Positions 1-8,565 of a stretch of DNA of 64,000 bases are shown one piece after another. The position numbers were made by a program, and so were the translations under genes. This stretch comes from Sulfuricurvum sp. (GTDB taxonomy: Bacteria; Campylobacterota; Campylobacteria; Campylobacterales; Sulfurimonadaceae), in contig JAQTLL010000001.1 of NCBI GenBank assembly GCA_028714915.1, positions 248,001-312,000 of the forward strand. The letters are read 5' to 3'. The notes beneath the pieces are model-generated. The model saw nothing but the letters and a program-made list of their open reading frames with translations. It was not told the DNA's origin and made no database searches. Every line of letters begins with the position of its first letter. The stretch's first letter is position 1.

Positions 1-996
1 CCCAACCCCCAAACTAAAGAGATAGTCGGTATCATCGGTCGAGCGATTGGCAATTTTAAACAGTCGGTGCAAGATGGCAATAAACAAAAACGTTACCGCA
101 AATACCCCAATAAATCCAAATTCTTCGGCAATCCCCGCAAGAACAAAATCGGTATGCACTTCACTTAAAAATCCAAGTTTAAACGTCCCGTTTCCCAAAC
201 CTGTCCCCCAAATGCCTCCATTATGAATAGCATTCATCGAGTGCCCGATTTGATATGCCTCTTCGCCGTTTGCAATGCGTAAATGTTTCGCAATCGATTC
301 GGGGAAAAAAGCTAAAATAGTGCTTTGTGCCGATGCCCACCACGATAAAATACGGTTAACCCGATGGGGTGCCATCGCGATAAAAAGGAGAAAAAATCCC
401 ACTGCCCCCGTAATAAGACTAAGAAAAAAGCGAAAGCTGCTCCCTGCAAAAAAAAGCATAAATGCCAAAGTGAGCGATAAGACAACAACCTGTCCCAAAT
501 CGTTTTGAACCACAGCAATCAAAAACATAACAAGAATAAAAAGTGCGGCGTAGGGTAAAAAGCGCTTAAACTCCTCTTTGACTCCCATCCCGCCATGATG
601 ACCCAGCTTTCGCGAAAAACTCCATGCCAAGAAATAGACAAACCCGATTTTAAAAAACTCAACAGGGGCTACCGAAAATCCTATAATTTTTATCCACCGC
701 TTTGCTCCACCCACTTCACTTACCAAAAATGAGGGGAGGAAAGGCATCACAAGCATCAAAAAAACGCCCCCCCAAAACAGGGTCAACCCCAAAGGGTGAA
801 GCCACTTATCAGGGTCCTGCTGAGCAATTATCCACATCAATGAAATGGAGAGAACCGCAATAAAGAGTTCACGTATTACAAAGTGAAAATTGTTGTATTC
901 AAAAAGAATAACCGTATATGCTGAGAGGGTATACGAGCATATAACCCCTATCGTAATCAGCGCAGTCGTTAAAAGAAATAATTTTTTGTCAGGCAT
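1..996 (-). CDS. ftsW: FtsW/RodA/SpoVE-family protein, probably FtsW (3' end cut by window edge)
   Basis: I translated this partial gene by hand; 332 codons are open from an ATG at 996-994 to the window edge. The protein is strongly hydrophobic with many membrane segments. It carries SEDS-family landmarks: GGAKRWI, QNDLGQ and a GTGLGNG...EVHTDFVLAGIAEEFGF block close to the usual HTDFIFAVIGEE motif. SEDS proteins polymerise peptidoglycan from lipid II in the inner membrane, FtsW at the division septum with FtsI and RodA in side-wall growth. A likely partner, the ftsI-type gene, lies 1.5 kb away on the other strand, which favours FtsW over RodA. The C-terminus is outside the window. Confidence 0.85.
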   Translation of the reverse strand, partial: MPDKKLFLLTTALITIGVICSYTLSAYTVILFEYNNFHFVIRELFIAVLSISLMWIIAQQDPDKWLHPLGLTLFWGGVFLMLVMPFLPSFLVSEVGGAKRWIKIIGFSVAPVEFFKIGFVYFLAWSFSRKLGHHGGMGVKEEFKRFLPYAALFILVMFLIAVVQNDLGQVVVLSLTLAFMLFFAGSSFRFFLSLITGAVGFFLLFIAMAPHRVNRILSWWASAQSTILAFFPESIAKHLRIANGEEAYQIGHSMNAIHNGGIWGTGLGNGTFKLGFLSEVHTDFVLAGIAEEFGFIGVFAVTFLFIAILHRLFKIANRSTDDTDYLFSLGVG

Positions 997-1071
997 GAAA
1001 AACTTTACTTGTTTAGTATATAATTACCCATAAGTATAGCGAGCTACGTTAAAGTGTCCATAAAATGAAAA

Positions 1072-1088
1072 CGGAATGAATTTTGCTT
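1072..1088 (+). promoter_or_regulatory. Putative sigma-54 (-24/-12) promoter for flgB operon
   Basis: The sequence CGGAATGAATTTTGCTT has GG and GC separated by exactly 10 bases, with TTGC at the -12 element. This matches the RpoN pattern TGGCAC-N5-TTGC apart from GGAAT in place of GGCAC. It lies about 95 bp before flgB. Middle and late flagellar genes, including rod genes, depend on sigma-54 in Campylobacter. Confidence 0.45.
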
Positions 1089-1106
1089 GGTATTAAATAA
1101 CGTTCT

Positions 1107-1160
1107 GTCATTCCCAACTAGATTGGGAATCCAGCTCTCTTAAATTTAAGGGATGACGAG
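1107..1160. repeat. REP-like palindrome in the flgB leader
   Basis: GTCATTCCCAACTAGATTGG begins a palindrome (ATTCCCAA paired with TTGGGAAT) that continues into CCAGC and ends with GGATGACGAG. The same GTCATTCCCG...CGGGAATCCAGC pattern recurs in the 25-30 kb island. Here it lies between the putative sigma-54 promoter and flgB, so it would be in the 5' untranslated mRNA. Confidence 0.6.
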
Positions 1161-1181
1161 ACTAGAGAAAAGGAAAGTATT

Positions 1182-1613
1182 ATGGGGTTGAATATTTCAC
1201 GAGCGCATGAGCTAATGAAAGAAGCAATGGACTATCGTGCTGCGCGTCAAGATATGATTGCAAGCAATATTGCCAATGCAGATACCCCAAATTATCGTCC
1301 TCGTGACATCCGTTTTGAAGAAGCACTGGCACAAAAAAGTGCTGAAATCTATGCGGACAAAAGCAATACGTTGCAAATGACACAAACCTCAGGTGCGCAT
1401 CTAAGCGGTGTGAGCGGTGCAAGTGACACGAGAGCAACCACGTTTTTTCGTGATGGGCACATGGCACGCAATGACGGGAACAGCGTTGATTTGGATGTGG
1501 AAAGTTCAGAGATGGCAAAAAACTCCACGATGTTCAATGCCCTCACTGCCGCCATCAAAAAAGACTCTATGATTTTCAAAAGCGTTATTGACGCAAGTAG
1601 TAAAACCTCTTAA
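1182..1613 (+). CDS. flgB: Flagellar basal-body rod protein FlgB
   Basis: The 143-residue protein has the N-terminal signature of flagellar axial proteins (RQDMIASNIANADTPNYRPRDIRFEEAL) and the FlgB-type C-terminus rich in helical heptads. FlgB is the proximal rod subunit, exported by the flagellar type III system. The ATG follows an AAAGGAAAG ribosome binding site. It is the first gene of flgB-flgC-fliE, with 10 bases to flgC. The putative sigma-54 site and a REP-like palindrome lie upstream. Confidence 0.95.
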   Translation: MGLNISRAHELMKEAMDYRAARQDMIASNIANADTPNYRPRDIRFEEALAQKSAEIYADKSNTLQMTQTSGAHLSGVSGASDTRATTFFRDGHMARNDGNSVDLDVESSEMAKNSTMFNALTAAIKKDSMIFKSVIDASSKTS

Positions 1614-1623
1614 AGGATAGCAA

Positions 1624-2118
1624 ATGGCATTTTTAGACAGTTTTGATATCAGCGGTTACGGTCTATCCGCTCAGCGCGTCCGTGTAAATACCATCAGTTC
1701 TAATATTGCCAACGCTCAAACCACCCGTACAGACGAAGGTGGACCCTACCGTCGTCAAGAGGTCGTTTTTAAGGCGATTGATTTTAACAGTGTCTACAAT
1801 CAGGCACTGGAGCGAAGCACCAATCAGCTAAGTTATTCTGATCCGCTCAAAGAGGGGCTGGCAGGAATGAAACCAAGCCCAGCCATTATGAGTGTTGTTG
1901 TCGACAAACTGGTACGTGACGACAAAGCACCCAACATGAAATACGATCCCTCACACCCTGATGCGGATGCCAAAGGATACGTTGCTTACCCCAACATTAA
2001 CCCTGTCATCGAAATGGCCGATTTAGTTGAAGCAACCCGCTCCTATCAAGCCAATGTCGCAGCATTTGAAAGTGCCAAAAATATAGCCAGCGGTGCGATT
2101 AGCATCCTGCAATCATAA
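1624..2118 (+). CDS. flgC: Flagellar basal-body rod protein FlgC
   Basis: The 164-residue protein has the axial-protein motif (SAQRVRVNTISSNIANAQTT) and the FlgC C-terminal signature NINPVIEMADLVEATRSYQANVAAFESAK. FlgC is a proximal rod component between FlgB and FlgF in the flagellar motor. An AAAGGATAG ribosome binding site sits in the short gap after flgB, and fliE follows after 12 bases. Length is slightly above the usual 130-150, as is common in Campylobacterota, with an insert around residues 60-110. Confidence 0.95.
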   Translation: MAFLDSFDISGYGLSAQRVRVNTISSNIANAQTTRTDEGGPYRRQEVVFKAIDFNSVYNQALERSTNQLSYSDPLKEGLAGMKPSPAIMSVVVDKLVRDDKAPNMKYDPSHPDADAKGYVAYPNINPVIEMADLVEATRSYQANVAAFESAKNIASGAISILQS

Positions 2119-2130
2119 GGATAAAATAGT

Positions 2131-2433
2131 ATGGCTGACATTCAAGCGATTAAATCACTCTCAACCTCCGATTTGCTTAAATCAAAAAGCACGGGAAATG
2201 TTGAGAGCAGCAAAACCGATTTTGCCCAAGAGCTTCGCAACGCTTTGGGTAATGTCAACGACATGCAAGTAGACAGTGAACGTGCTATGAGCGACATTGC
2301 CACAGGTTCCGTCAAAGATCTTCACCAAGCCGCCATCGCCATCGACAAAGCAGAAATCAGCATGAAGCTGATGCTCGAAGTACGCAATAAAGCGCTTAAT
2401 GCTTACAAAGAAATTACACGTACACAAATGTAA
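2131..2433 (+). CDS. fliE: Flagellar hook-basal body complex protein FliE
   Basis: The 100-residue protein matches FliE: a variable, serine-rich N-terminus, then FAQELRNALGNVNDMQVDSERAM and the conserved C-terminal block DLHQAAIAIDKAEISMKLMLEVRNKALNAYKEITRTQM. FliE links the MS-ring to the rod and is among the first rod proteins exported. The gene ends 19 bases before the ftsI-type gene, so the flagellar rod genes and the penicillin-binding protein may share a transcript. I recall the same order in Campylobacter jejuni. Confidence 0.95.
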   Translation: MADIQAIKSLSTSDLLKSKSTGNVESSKTDFAQELRNALGNVNDMQVDSERAMSDIATGSVKDLHQAAIAIDKAEISMKLMLEVRNKALNAYKEITRTQM

Positions 2434-2452
2434 TGTGGTCGTGTAGTCATTA

Positions 2453-4255
2453 ATGCAACATTCAAACAAATCCCAAAAAATTCTTGCCCTTTTCGTCGTG
2501 TTGCTTTTGGGCTTTGGAATATTCCTGACCGTCATGTTTTACACCGCCGTTCATGAGCGCGACATCCCCTCTATTTATTCGGAAGAAAACTCCAAAGCGC
2601 AACGCGGAACGATTATCAGTGCCGATGGTTTTCATATTGCTACAACCCAAAAACTGTATAAAGCTGTCGTGAATACCCGTAACATCGATCCTGATAAAAT
2701 AGAACTTTTTATTCAGCTTTTTAGTATCTACAGCGGTATTGACGCAAACGAAGTTCGGCAGCGTCTTCACACCCGTCGAGGTTCCGTAACCCTTAGCTAT
2801 CACATCGGTCCCAAAGAGGCAATGTACCTTAAAACACTGGCCTTTGAACTTCGCAAACTTGGAGTTTTTATCGAATACGAACTGCCAAACGGTCAGCGCG
2901 TATTGCAAGGGCTGAACATTATCGAAAGCGGCGAAGCACGCGAATACCCTTACCAAGATTTACTCACTCCTCTTATCGGATATCCTCGAAAAATGGAAGA
3001 GGATGGCTACACCCGTATTTACGGGATCAAAGGATTAGAGAAATTTTTTGACCAAGAACTCAATCCTCAGCAAAATAAAACTCAACACGCTATGCGCGAT
3101 GTCAACGGCTATCTCATTTTGAATAAACAAAGTTCAATTAAACCTCAAATTAACGGTTTTAGCCTCAAACTGAACATCCCTATTTCGCTTCAAGCACGTG
3201 CAGAGGCAATTACCAGTCGAATCAAAGATGAGCTTCAAGCCGATGAGATAATCGCCACCGTCATGGAATCAAAATCGGGTAAAATTCTTACCCTTGCAAG
3301 CTCGAACCGTTTTGACCCCAGCCATATCCGCACCATGGATTACCCTTCACTTAACACGAATGCTATCGAATACAGCTATGAACCGGGATCCGTTATCAAA
3401 CCCATCATCTTTGCTTTGCTGCTTGATCGTCACCTCATCAATCCCTACGATATGGTTAACGGACACAACGGACGCTACACGATGGGGCGTAAAACAATTG
3501 TCGATGAACACCCTTTTAATATGATAAGTGCCGAAGATGTCATCGTCCACTCCTCAAATATCGGTATTGCGCAGCTTGCCCAAAAACTCAATGGAAGCGA
3601 ATTTACCGAAGGTCTCAGTCGTTTTGGGTTTACCCATTTTAGCGGTGCCGATTTGCCGTATGAAAAGAGGGGTTCCATCCCCAGTTCCACACAACTGAAT
3701 AATTATCTCTACAAAGCCATTACCGCATACGGCTATGGGATGCGCGCCAATGCAATGCAGATACTCAAAGCGTTTAACGCATTTAACAACAGCGGACGGA
3801 TTGTTAATCCCATGGTGGTTGATTCGCTGATCGATGATAACGGGAGAACTATGCCCATGGAAGTTATTGATCCCATTCAGGTCATTTCTCCCGCAACGGC
3901 TGAGCGGATGAAGCAAATATTAATCAAAACCGTCAATGAAGGAACGGGAGTCGGTACCATCACTCCAGGTCTTGAAGTAGGCGGGAAGACAGGAACGGCC
4001 CATATCGCCAAAGGCGGCGGTTATATCAACAGCTATCACACCTCATTTGTCGGGTTTGCCAATGACAAAAAACATACCTATACTATCGGAATTTTCGTCA
4101 TTAACCCGCGCACCGTCTATTTTGCCTCCATCACCGCCGTCCCTGTTTTCAAAGCAATTGTGGATATGATGATTGAAGAAAAATACCTTACCCCTGATCC
4201 TGTAGCAGTAGCAGCTGCTGCTGCGGCAGAACATCCTGTCGCATCAGTTCACTGA
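2453..4255 (+). CDS. ftsI: Penicillin-binding protein, FtsI/PBP2-type transpeptidase
   Basis: The 600-residue protein has one N-terminal membrane anchor (residues about 9-30), a dimerisation region containing RGTIISADG, and a transpeptidase domain. The three active-site motifs are visible: SVIK with nucleophile Ser313, SSN at 367-369 and KTGT from residue 512. It cross-links septal peptidoglycan in the periplasm. The C-terminus ends in an alanine run (VAVAAAAAAEH). It converges on panC with only 4 bases between the stops. PBP2 of the elongasome is the alternative, but position next to fliE and the length favour FtsI. Confidence 0.88.
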   Translation: MQHSNKSQKILALFVVLLLGFGIFLTVMFYTAVHERDIPSIYSEENSKAQRGTIISADGFHIATTQKLYKAVVNTRNIDPDKIELFIQLFSIYSGIDANEVRQRLHTRRGSVTLSYHIGPKEAMYLKTLAFELRKLGVFIEYELPNGQRVLQGLNIIESGEAREYPYQDLLTPLIGYPRKMEEDGYTRIYGIKGLEKFFDQELNPQQNKTQHAMRDVNGYLILNKQSSIKPQINGFSLKLNIPISLQARAEAITSRIKDELQADEIIATVMESKSGKILTLASSNRFDPSHIRTMDYPSLNTNAIEYSYEPGSVIKPIIFALLLDRHLINPYDMVNGHNGRYTMGRKTIVDEHPFNMISAEDVIVHSSNIGIAQLAQKLNGSEFTEGLSRFGFTHFSGADLPYEKRGSIPSSTQLNNYLYKAITAYGYGMRANAMQILKAFNAFNNSGRIVNPMVVDSLIDDNGRTMPMEVIDPIQVISPATAERMKQILIKTVNEGTGVGTITPGLEVGGKTGTAHIAKGGGYINSYHTSFVGFANDKKHTYTIGIFVINPRTVYFASITAVPVFKAIVDMMIEEKYLTPDPVAVAAAAAAEHPVASVH

Positions 4256-4259
4256 TTAC

Positions 4260-5075
4260 TTACATCCACACATTATCAATCAGTCGTGTTGTCCCGACAC
4301 GCGCGGCAACCAAAACAATTGTATCCCCCAGTATCACTTCGCTAATCGATTCAAAGGAACGATTCACAACCGCTACATACTCAACGTCAAGAGGCGCTAA
4401 AATACCCCTCATTGCATGATCTATCTCACTGCTTTTAAGATTCCCCTGCATCACCATTTTGGTTGCTTCTTTTAGAGAAGAAGAGAGTTTTAGCGCTTCA
4501 CTCCGTTGTAGCTCATTCAGATACACATTGCGACTCGAAAGGGCAAGCCCGTCTTTCTCTCGCATCGTCTCCATCGCCACTATCTCAACATTCAGCACTA
4601 GATTCTTCACCATTTGAGTAATCAAAGCAAGCTGTTGAGCGTCTTTTTTTCCGAAATAAGCACGTGCCGGACGAACTGCATTTAAAAGCTTCGCAACCAC
4701 GGTGAGCATACCGTCGAAATGTCCGGGGCGTGAAGCTCCCTCGAGAATAAACCCGCGTATATCAGGAGCTTTGATACTTACTTCATCATTTTCATACATA
4801 GTTTCGGGATAAAAAAGGAGATCCACTCCGCTTAGTTCACAGATTTTAAAATCTGCTTCCTCTCGACGCGGGTATTTGCCCAAATCTTCCCCCTCCAGAA
4901 ATTGGGTTGGATTCACATAAATCGATACTACCACATACCCATTATCCCTGCGGGCAGAATCAATAAGGCTGCGATGCCCGCTGTGTAAAGCTCCCATCGT
5001 TGGTATAAAGCCAATCGGCTCAGATACGTGATCCAAAACCTCCCGTAATTCTTTTACAGAGCGTGCTATTATCAT
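4260..5075 (-). CDS. panC: Pantothenate synthetase (pantoate--beta-alanine ligase)
   Basis: The 271-residue protein condenses pantoate and beta-alanine with ATP to make pantothenate, the coenzyme A precursor. It has [13 protein letters not shown] near the N-terminus with the HxGH nucleotide-binding motif at residues 31-34, YFGKKDAQQ, and the family motif [13 protein letters not shown]. Length is normal. It diverges from prfB across 69 bases. The partner gene panD, which makes beta-alanine, lies at about 51.5 kb and is not linked. Confidence 0.95.
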   Translation of the reverse strand: MIIARSVKELREVLDHVSEPIGFIPTMGALHSGHRSLIDSARRDNGYVVVSIYVNPTQFLEGEDLGKYPRREEADFKICELSGVDLLFYPETMYENDEVSIKAPDIRGFILEGASRPGHFDGMLTVVAKLLNAVRPARAYFGKKDAQQLALITQMVKNLVLNVEIVAMETMREKDGLALSSRNVYLNELQRSEALKLSSSLKEATKMVMQGNLKSSEIDHAMRGILAPLDVEYVAVVNRSFESISEVILGDTIVLVAARVGTTRLIDNVWM

Positions 5076-5105
5076 TATTTTAGCCTTTATGCAGGGGATC
5101 TATAC

Positions 5106-5123
5106 TATAATCGCAATTATAAT
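5106..5123 (+). promoter_or_regulatory. Putative -10 elements for prfB
   Basis: Two perfect TATAAT hexamers occur at 5106-5111 and 5118-5123, 22 and more bases before the prfB ATG, in the divergent gap with panC. No clear -35 box is seen, which is usual for Campylobacterota sigma-70 promoters. The AGGA ribosome binding site is at about 5132-5135. Confidence 0.45.
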
Positions 5124-5144
5124 ACAGTTAGAGGATATTCCTTT

Positions 5145-6254
5145 ATGGATCACTACGAATACACCGAATTATTAAAAACATTGACGATAAAAATGCAGAA
5201 CGTCACCGACGTAGTGCGCCCACAAGATATTAGTGCCCGTTTAGCGGAGATCACAGCCTTAGAAAACTCTGATGGTTTTTGGAATGACTCCACAAATGCA
5301 GGTATTGTCCAAAAAGAGAAAACCCAGCTTGAACGTCGTCTTGGCAAATATTCCAAAACGTATAATATCCTAGGTGATGCTGTGGATTTATACGAAATGG
5401 CAAAAGAAGAAGGGGATGAAGAGACCATTGAATCGTTATTTGAGGATGCACCAAAACTTGAAAATGAGGTTAAACTCATGGAAGTTGAAGTGCTTCTCAG
5501 CGGTGAACATGACGGACACAATGCCATCGTCACCATCCATCCGGGAGCGGGAGGAACAGAGTCACAAGACTGGGCTTCTATGCTCTTGCGAATGTACACA
5601 CGCTGGGCAGAACGTCACGATTTTACCGTCGAAATGCTCGACTATCAATCGGGTGAAGAAGCGGGTATCAAAGACGCAGCAATCCTTATCAAAGGGGTAA
5701 ATGTCTACGGCTACCTCAAAAATGAAAACGGTATTCACCGCCTTGTTCGTATCAGCCCATACGATTCTGCTGCCAAACGCCACACCAGTTTTACTTCTGT
5801 TCTTGTCTCCCCTGAACTGGACGATGACATCGATGTTGAAATCGAAGACCGTGACATTCGTATCGATACCTACCGCGCATCAGGCGCAGGCGGTCAACAT
5901 GTCAATAAAACTGAATCGGCTATCCGTATTACCCACATCCCTACGGGCATTGTAGTGCAGTGCCAAAATGACCGAAGCCAGCATAAAAATAAAGCGACGG
6001 CGTTTAAAATGCTAAAATCCCGTATTTATGACCTTGAGCTCGCTAAGCAAAAAGCTGCCGTTGACGGTGTCGAGAAAAGTGATATCGGATGGGGTCATCA
6101 AATCCGTTCCTACGTTCTAGCACCCTATCAGCAAGTCAAAGATACCCGCTCAGGAATACCCTATTCGAACATTAGTACCATTTTAGATGGTGACATCGAT
6201 GAAATGATTGAAGGTGTCCTTATTGCTCTTAACCGAAAAGATGACAGTGATTAA
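5145..6254 (+). CDS. prfB: Peptide chain release factor 2
   Basis: The 369-residue protein terminates translation at UGA and UAA. It contains the GGQ catalytic motif at residues 249-251 ([14 protein letters not shown]), which triggers peptidyl-tRNA hydrolysis, and the stop-codon reading loop as [13 protein letters not shown]. Most RF2 proteins read SPF at that loop; here Phe is replaced by Tyr. The gene is one uninterrupted frame, so the programmed +1 frameshift near codon 25 known from many prfB genes is absent. A three-hairpin repeat follows directly after its stop codon. Confidence 0.95.
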   Translation: MDHYEYTELLKTLTIKMQNVTDVVRPQDISARLAEITALENSDGFWNDSTNAGIVQKEKTQLERRLGKYSKTYNILGDAVDLYEMAKEEGDEETIESLFEDAPKLENEVKLMEVEVLLSGEHDGHNAIVTIHPGAGGTESQDWASMLLRMYTRWAERHDFTVEMLDYQSGEEAGIKDAAILIKGVNVYGYLKNENGIHRLVRISPYDSAAKRHTSFTSVLVSPELDDDIDVEIEDRDIRIDTYRASGAGGQHVNKTESAIRITHIPTGIVVQCQNDRSQHKNKATAFKMLKSRIYDLELAKQKAAVDGVEKSDIGWGHQIRSYVLAPYQQVKDTRSGIPYSNISTILDGDIDEMIEGVLIALNRKDDSD

Positions 6255-6257
6255 TCT

Positions 6258-6330
6258 GAACACCAAAGGAATAAAATCCCTTTGGTTACGCTAGCCGCTA
6301 AGGCACTAAAGCTAACCTCTGCGAGGTAGA
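6258..6330 (+). repeat. Three-hairpin intergenic repeat, copy A
   Basis: Just after the prfB stop codon come a CCAAAGG...CCTTTGG hairpin, then a GCTAGCCGCTAAGGCACTAA segment and a CCTCTGCGAGG hairpin. Read on the other strand it aligns closely with copy F at 63597-63668. The GAGG of the last hairpin lies 8 bases before the bpt ATG and is probably its ribosome binding site. Confidence 0.75.
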
Positions 6331-6334
6331 AATT

Positions 6335-7054
6335 ATGCAAAATATTGTAAAAGAGTGTGCGCTACACGAGCCATGCTCCTACATCAGCGGAAATTCCCAA
6401 ACTATCCATTATAAAGTTATCCAAGAGTGTACTAAACAACAATGCGAGTCTTTAATACTTCGAGGATGGCGACGTTTTGGGTCTATGTATTTTCGCCCTA
6501 TCTGTACCGATTGTACCGCCTGTGAAAGTCTCAAAATCGACGTTGAAAACTATGTATTCAGCAAAAGTGAACGCCGTATTTTACGTAAAAACAGTCATCT
6601 CACCACCTTTATCCGAACTCCAAGTATAAGCGGTGAACACTTAGAGCTTTTTTACCGCTATCATGCCTACAAACACAAAACACGTAATTGGGATGCACCC
6701 AAAATCGATCCAAAAAACTACCAAGCTTCTTTCGTAAACGGTCATGGAGACTTTGGGTATGAACTCCTTTATTTTCACGGAGACAAACTCATTGCCGTAG
6801 ATCTTATCGATATTTTAGAAGAGGGGATCTCGTCACTGTATTGCTATTATGACCCCCACTACTCCAACTTCTCACTGGGTAAATACACTCTGCTTGAACA
6901 AATTGCCTTAGCTAAACGGTTAGGGCTCAAATGGATTTATCTGGGATATTATGTCAAAGGGTGTCAGAGCTTAGAGTACAAAGCATCGTATTCACCCTCT
7001 CTATTGCTCCAAGGACGCCCAGAGGAGGATGAAACTCCGCGATGGACAACATAA
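6335..7054 (+). CDS. bpt: Aspartate/glutamate leucyltransferase (arginyl-tRNA-protein transferase family)
   Basis: The 239-residue protein belongs to the Bpt/Ate family, which moves an amino acid from tRNA to the N-terminus of proteins and so marks them for ClpAP degradation (N-degron pathway). Family blocks are clear: the N-terminal Cys-containing SYISG, LILRGWRRFGSMYFRPIC, CTACESLKIDV, SERRILRKN, and the GNAT-like C-terminal half with SSLYCYYDP and LGKYTLLEQI and WIYLGYYVKGCQSLEYKA. Bacterial members of this length transfer leucine. The start follows a GAGG provided by repeat copy A. Confidence 0.9.
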   Translation: MQNIVKECALHEPCSYISGNSQTIHYKVIQECTKQQCESLILRGWRRFGSMYFRPICTDCTACESLKIDVENYVFSKSERRILRKNSHLTTFIRTPSISGEHLELFYRYHAYKHKTRNWDAPKIDPKNYQASFVNGHGDFGYELLYFHGDKLIAVDLIDILEEGISSLYCYYDPHYSNFSLGKYTLLEQIALAKRLGLKWIYLGYYVKGCQSLEYKASYSPSLLLQGRPEEDETPRWTT

Positions 7055-7077
7055 ATAATGCCTACCAATTTAATATG

Positions 7078-7101
7078 AATGTAATAAATATACATTATAA
7101 T
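7078..7101 (+). promoter_or_regulatory. Putative promoter and operator of the NosL/ABC operon
   Basis: A perfect TATAAT is at 7096-7101, about 30 bases before the first ATG. An inverted repeat AATGTA-N7-TACATT (7078-7083 and 7091-7096) abuts it and could be a repressor or activator site. No FNR-type TTGAT-N4-ATCAA box is present here, unlike upstream of nosZ and nosB. Confidence 0.4.
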
Positions 7102-7131
7102 CTAATTACAATTTTTAGATAAGGGCAGATA

Positions 7132-7620
7132 ATGAAAAATATTCTCGTTTTATGTACTTTGGTACTCTCTCTTTTTGCTGCAGAGGTCAAGTTTCAAACG
7201 GTTTCTCCAAGTGAGGCAACACTTCTACAAACAGGGCAGGAGAGCCATCGTTGTCCAAATTGTGCAATGGATTTGATTAAACACTATAAAACGTCTCATG
7301 CCGTCAAATTAAAAGACGGATCGTATCGTCAATATTGCTCCATTCACTGTCTTGTTGAAGAGAAAGAAATGGGCTTCTTGCGTGATAAAAAAGAGACCAT
7401 TGTTGACATTTTAGCGGTGGACACCAAAGGGCTTAAAATAATTCCTGCGGATAAAGCATTTTATGTTATTGGCAGCAATGTACGCGGAACGATGAGCGGT
7501 GTTAGTAAATACGCTTTTGCAGCAAAAGCGGATGCAGTGGAATTCCAAAACGCCAATGGCGGAAAAATAGGATCCTACGACGATGCTTACAAAGCAACTA
7601 TGGATGACTTTAAAAAATAA
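7132..7620 (+). CDS. NosL-family copper-binding protein
   Basis: The 162-residue protein begins with a Sec signal peptide (MKNILVLCTLVLSLFAAE). The mature part is NosL-like: CPNCAM with Cys41, Cys44 and Met46, a second pair Cys69/Cys73 (QYCSIHC), and the C-terminal pattern AFYVIGSNVRGTMSG...EFQNANGGKIGSYDDA. NosL proteins are periplasmic copper chaperones for nitrous oxide reductase; the C-x-M motif binds Cu(I). It opens a seven-gene operon that converges with the nos genes. The link to NosZ maturation is inferred from family and position. Confidence 0.85.
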   Translation: MKNILVLCTLVLSLFAAEVKFQTVSPSEATLLQTGQESHRCPNCAMDLIKHYKTSHAVKLKDGSYRQYCSIHCLVEEKEMGFLRDKKETIVDILAVDTKGLKIIPADKAFYVIGSNVRGTMSGVSKYAFAAKADAVEFQNANGGKIGSYDDAYKATMDDFKK

Positions 7621-8565
7621 GTGAAAATTTTTATTGGTTACTTTTTTCTTCTTCAAAGCCTTTGGAGTGGAAACCTGATGGTTGGGACGCTCATAGCGCC
7701 CAATCAGATGGTCTCATATCCTTGCTTAGCCTACCTTGTATCTTCTTCCAATGAGAATCCGGATCTTTTAAATTTTAGTTTTGTGAGTGATTTTTATAGC
7801 GGTGAAAAGCTGAATCCCCATAACGCTTTTTTTGTTTTAAACTCACACGTCAGATCAACGTGCTCCAAATATCCCATAGCTGCTTTTAAAGGCGAGAAAA
7901 TAGCGAATACCTTTGCATCTAACTATGGCGGGGATGTCAGAAATTTTGATTTTGCCCTGTTTGTGGCAAAAAAGGATTTAGAATTTGATACACCGATTTT
8001 AGAGGCTCGAAAACTGCGAGAGATTGCACGCGGTAATGCGATTTTTACAAAAACATGCAACAGCCGTGTTGCAAAATGTCCCCCGCTAAATCCAGCAGAT
8101 ATAAAAGCTTTGCATACTTTTTTAGAAAATAAATCTTTGGTTCAACCGCACGCCCAGAAAGAGACGATAGATGTTCCGACAGAAGCAAAATGTCCTGTTT
8201 GCGGAATGTTTGTCCACAAATATCCCAAATGGACCACACAAATATCCCTTCAAAATTCTCATAATTATTTTTTTGACGGAATCAAAGATATGATGAAATT
8301 TTATTTTGAACCCTCTCTTTATCATTGCAGCCATACACCCCGAGATTTCACCCATATTTTTGTCAGTGACTATTATACACTCGAAAAGATAGAGGCGAAA
8401 GAGGCTTTTTTTGTCACCGGTGCCAATGTCTATGGTCCTATGGGATACGAGCTGATTCCCTTTAAAAATGAAGCAGACGCACAAGAATTTAGTGCTTCGC
8501 ATAACGGACACCATATCTATCCTTTTCATAAACTCACTAAAAAAATCATTTGGAGTTTAGAATAA
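7621..8565 (+). CDS. Tandem NosL-like protein (degenerate plus intact domain)
   Basis: The 314-residue protein starts at a GTG directly after the preceding TAA. Residues 189-302 are a full NosL domain (CPVCGM at 191-196, AFFVTGANVYGPMG, EFSASHNGHHIYPF). Residues 20-115 look like a second, decayed NosL domain: NAFFVLNSHVRSTCSKYPI and FASNYGGDV align in order, but the metal motif is reduced to YPCLAY. Between them RGNAIFTKTCNSRVAKCPP recalls a cytochrome c start whose CxxCH has been lost. A signal peptide or anchor is likely at residues 1-18. Function is probably periplasmic copper handling. Confidence 0.75.
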   Translation: MKIFIGYFFLLQSLWSGNLMVGTLIAPNQMVSYPCLAYLVSSSNENPDLLNFSFVSDFYSGEKLNPHNAFFVLNSHVRSTCSKYPIAAFKGEKIANTFASNYGGDVRNFDFALFVAKKDLEFDTPILEARKLREIARGNAIFTKTCNSRVAKCPPLNPADIKALHTFLENKSLVQPHAQKETIDVPTEAKCPVCGMFVHKYPKWTTQISLQNSHNYFFDGIKDMMKFYFEPSLYHCSHTPRDFTHIFVSDYYTLEKIEAKEAFFVTGANVYGPMGYELIPFKNEADAQEFSASHNGHHIYPFHKLTKKIIWSLE

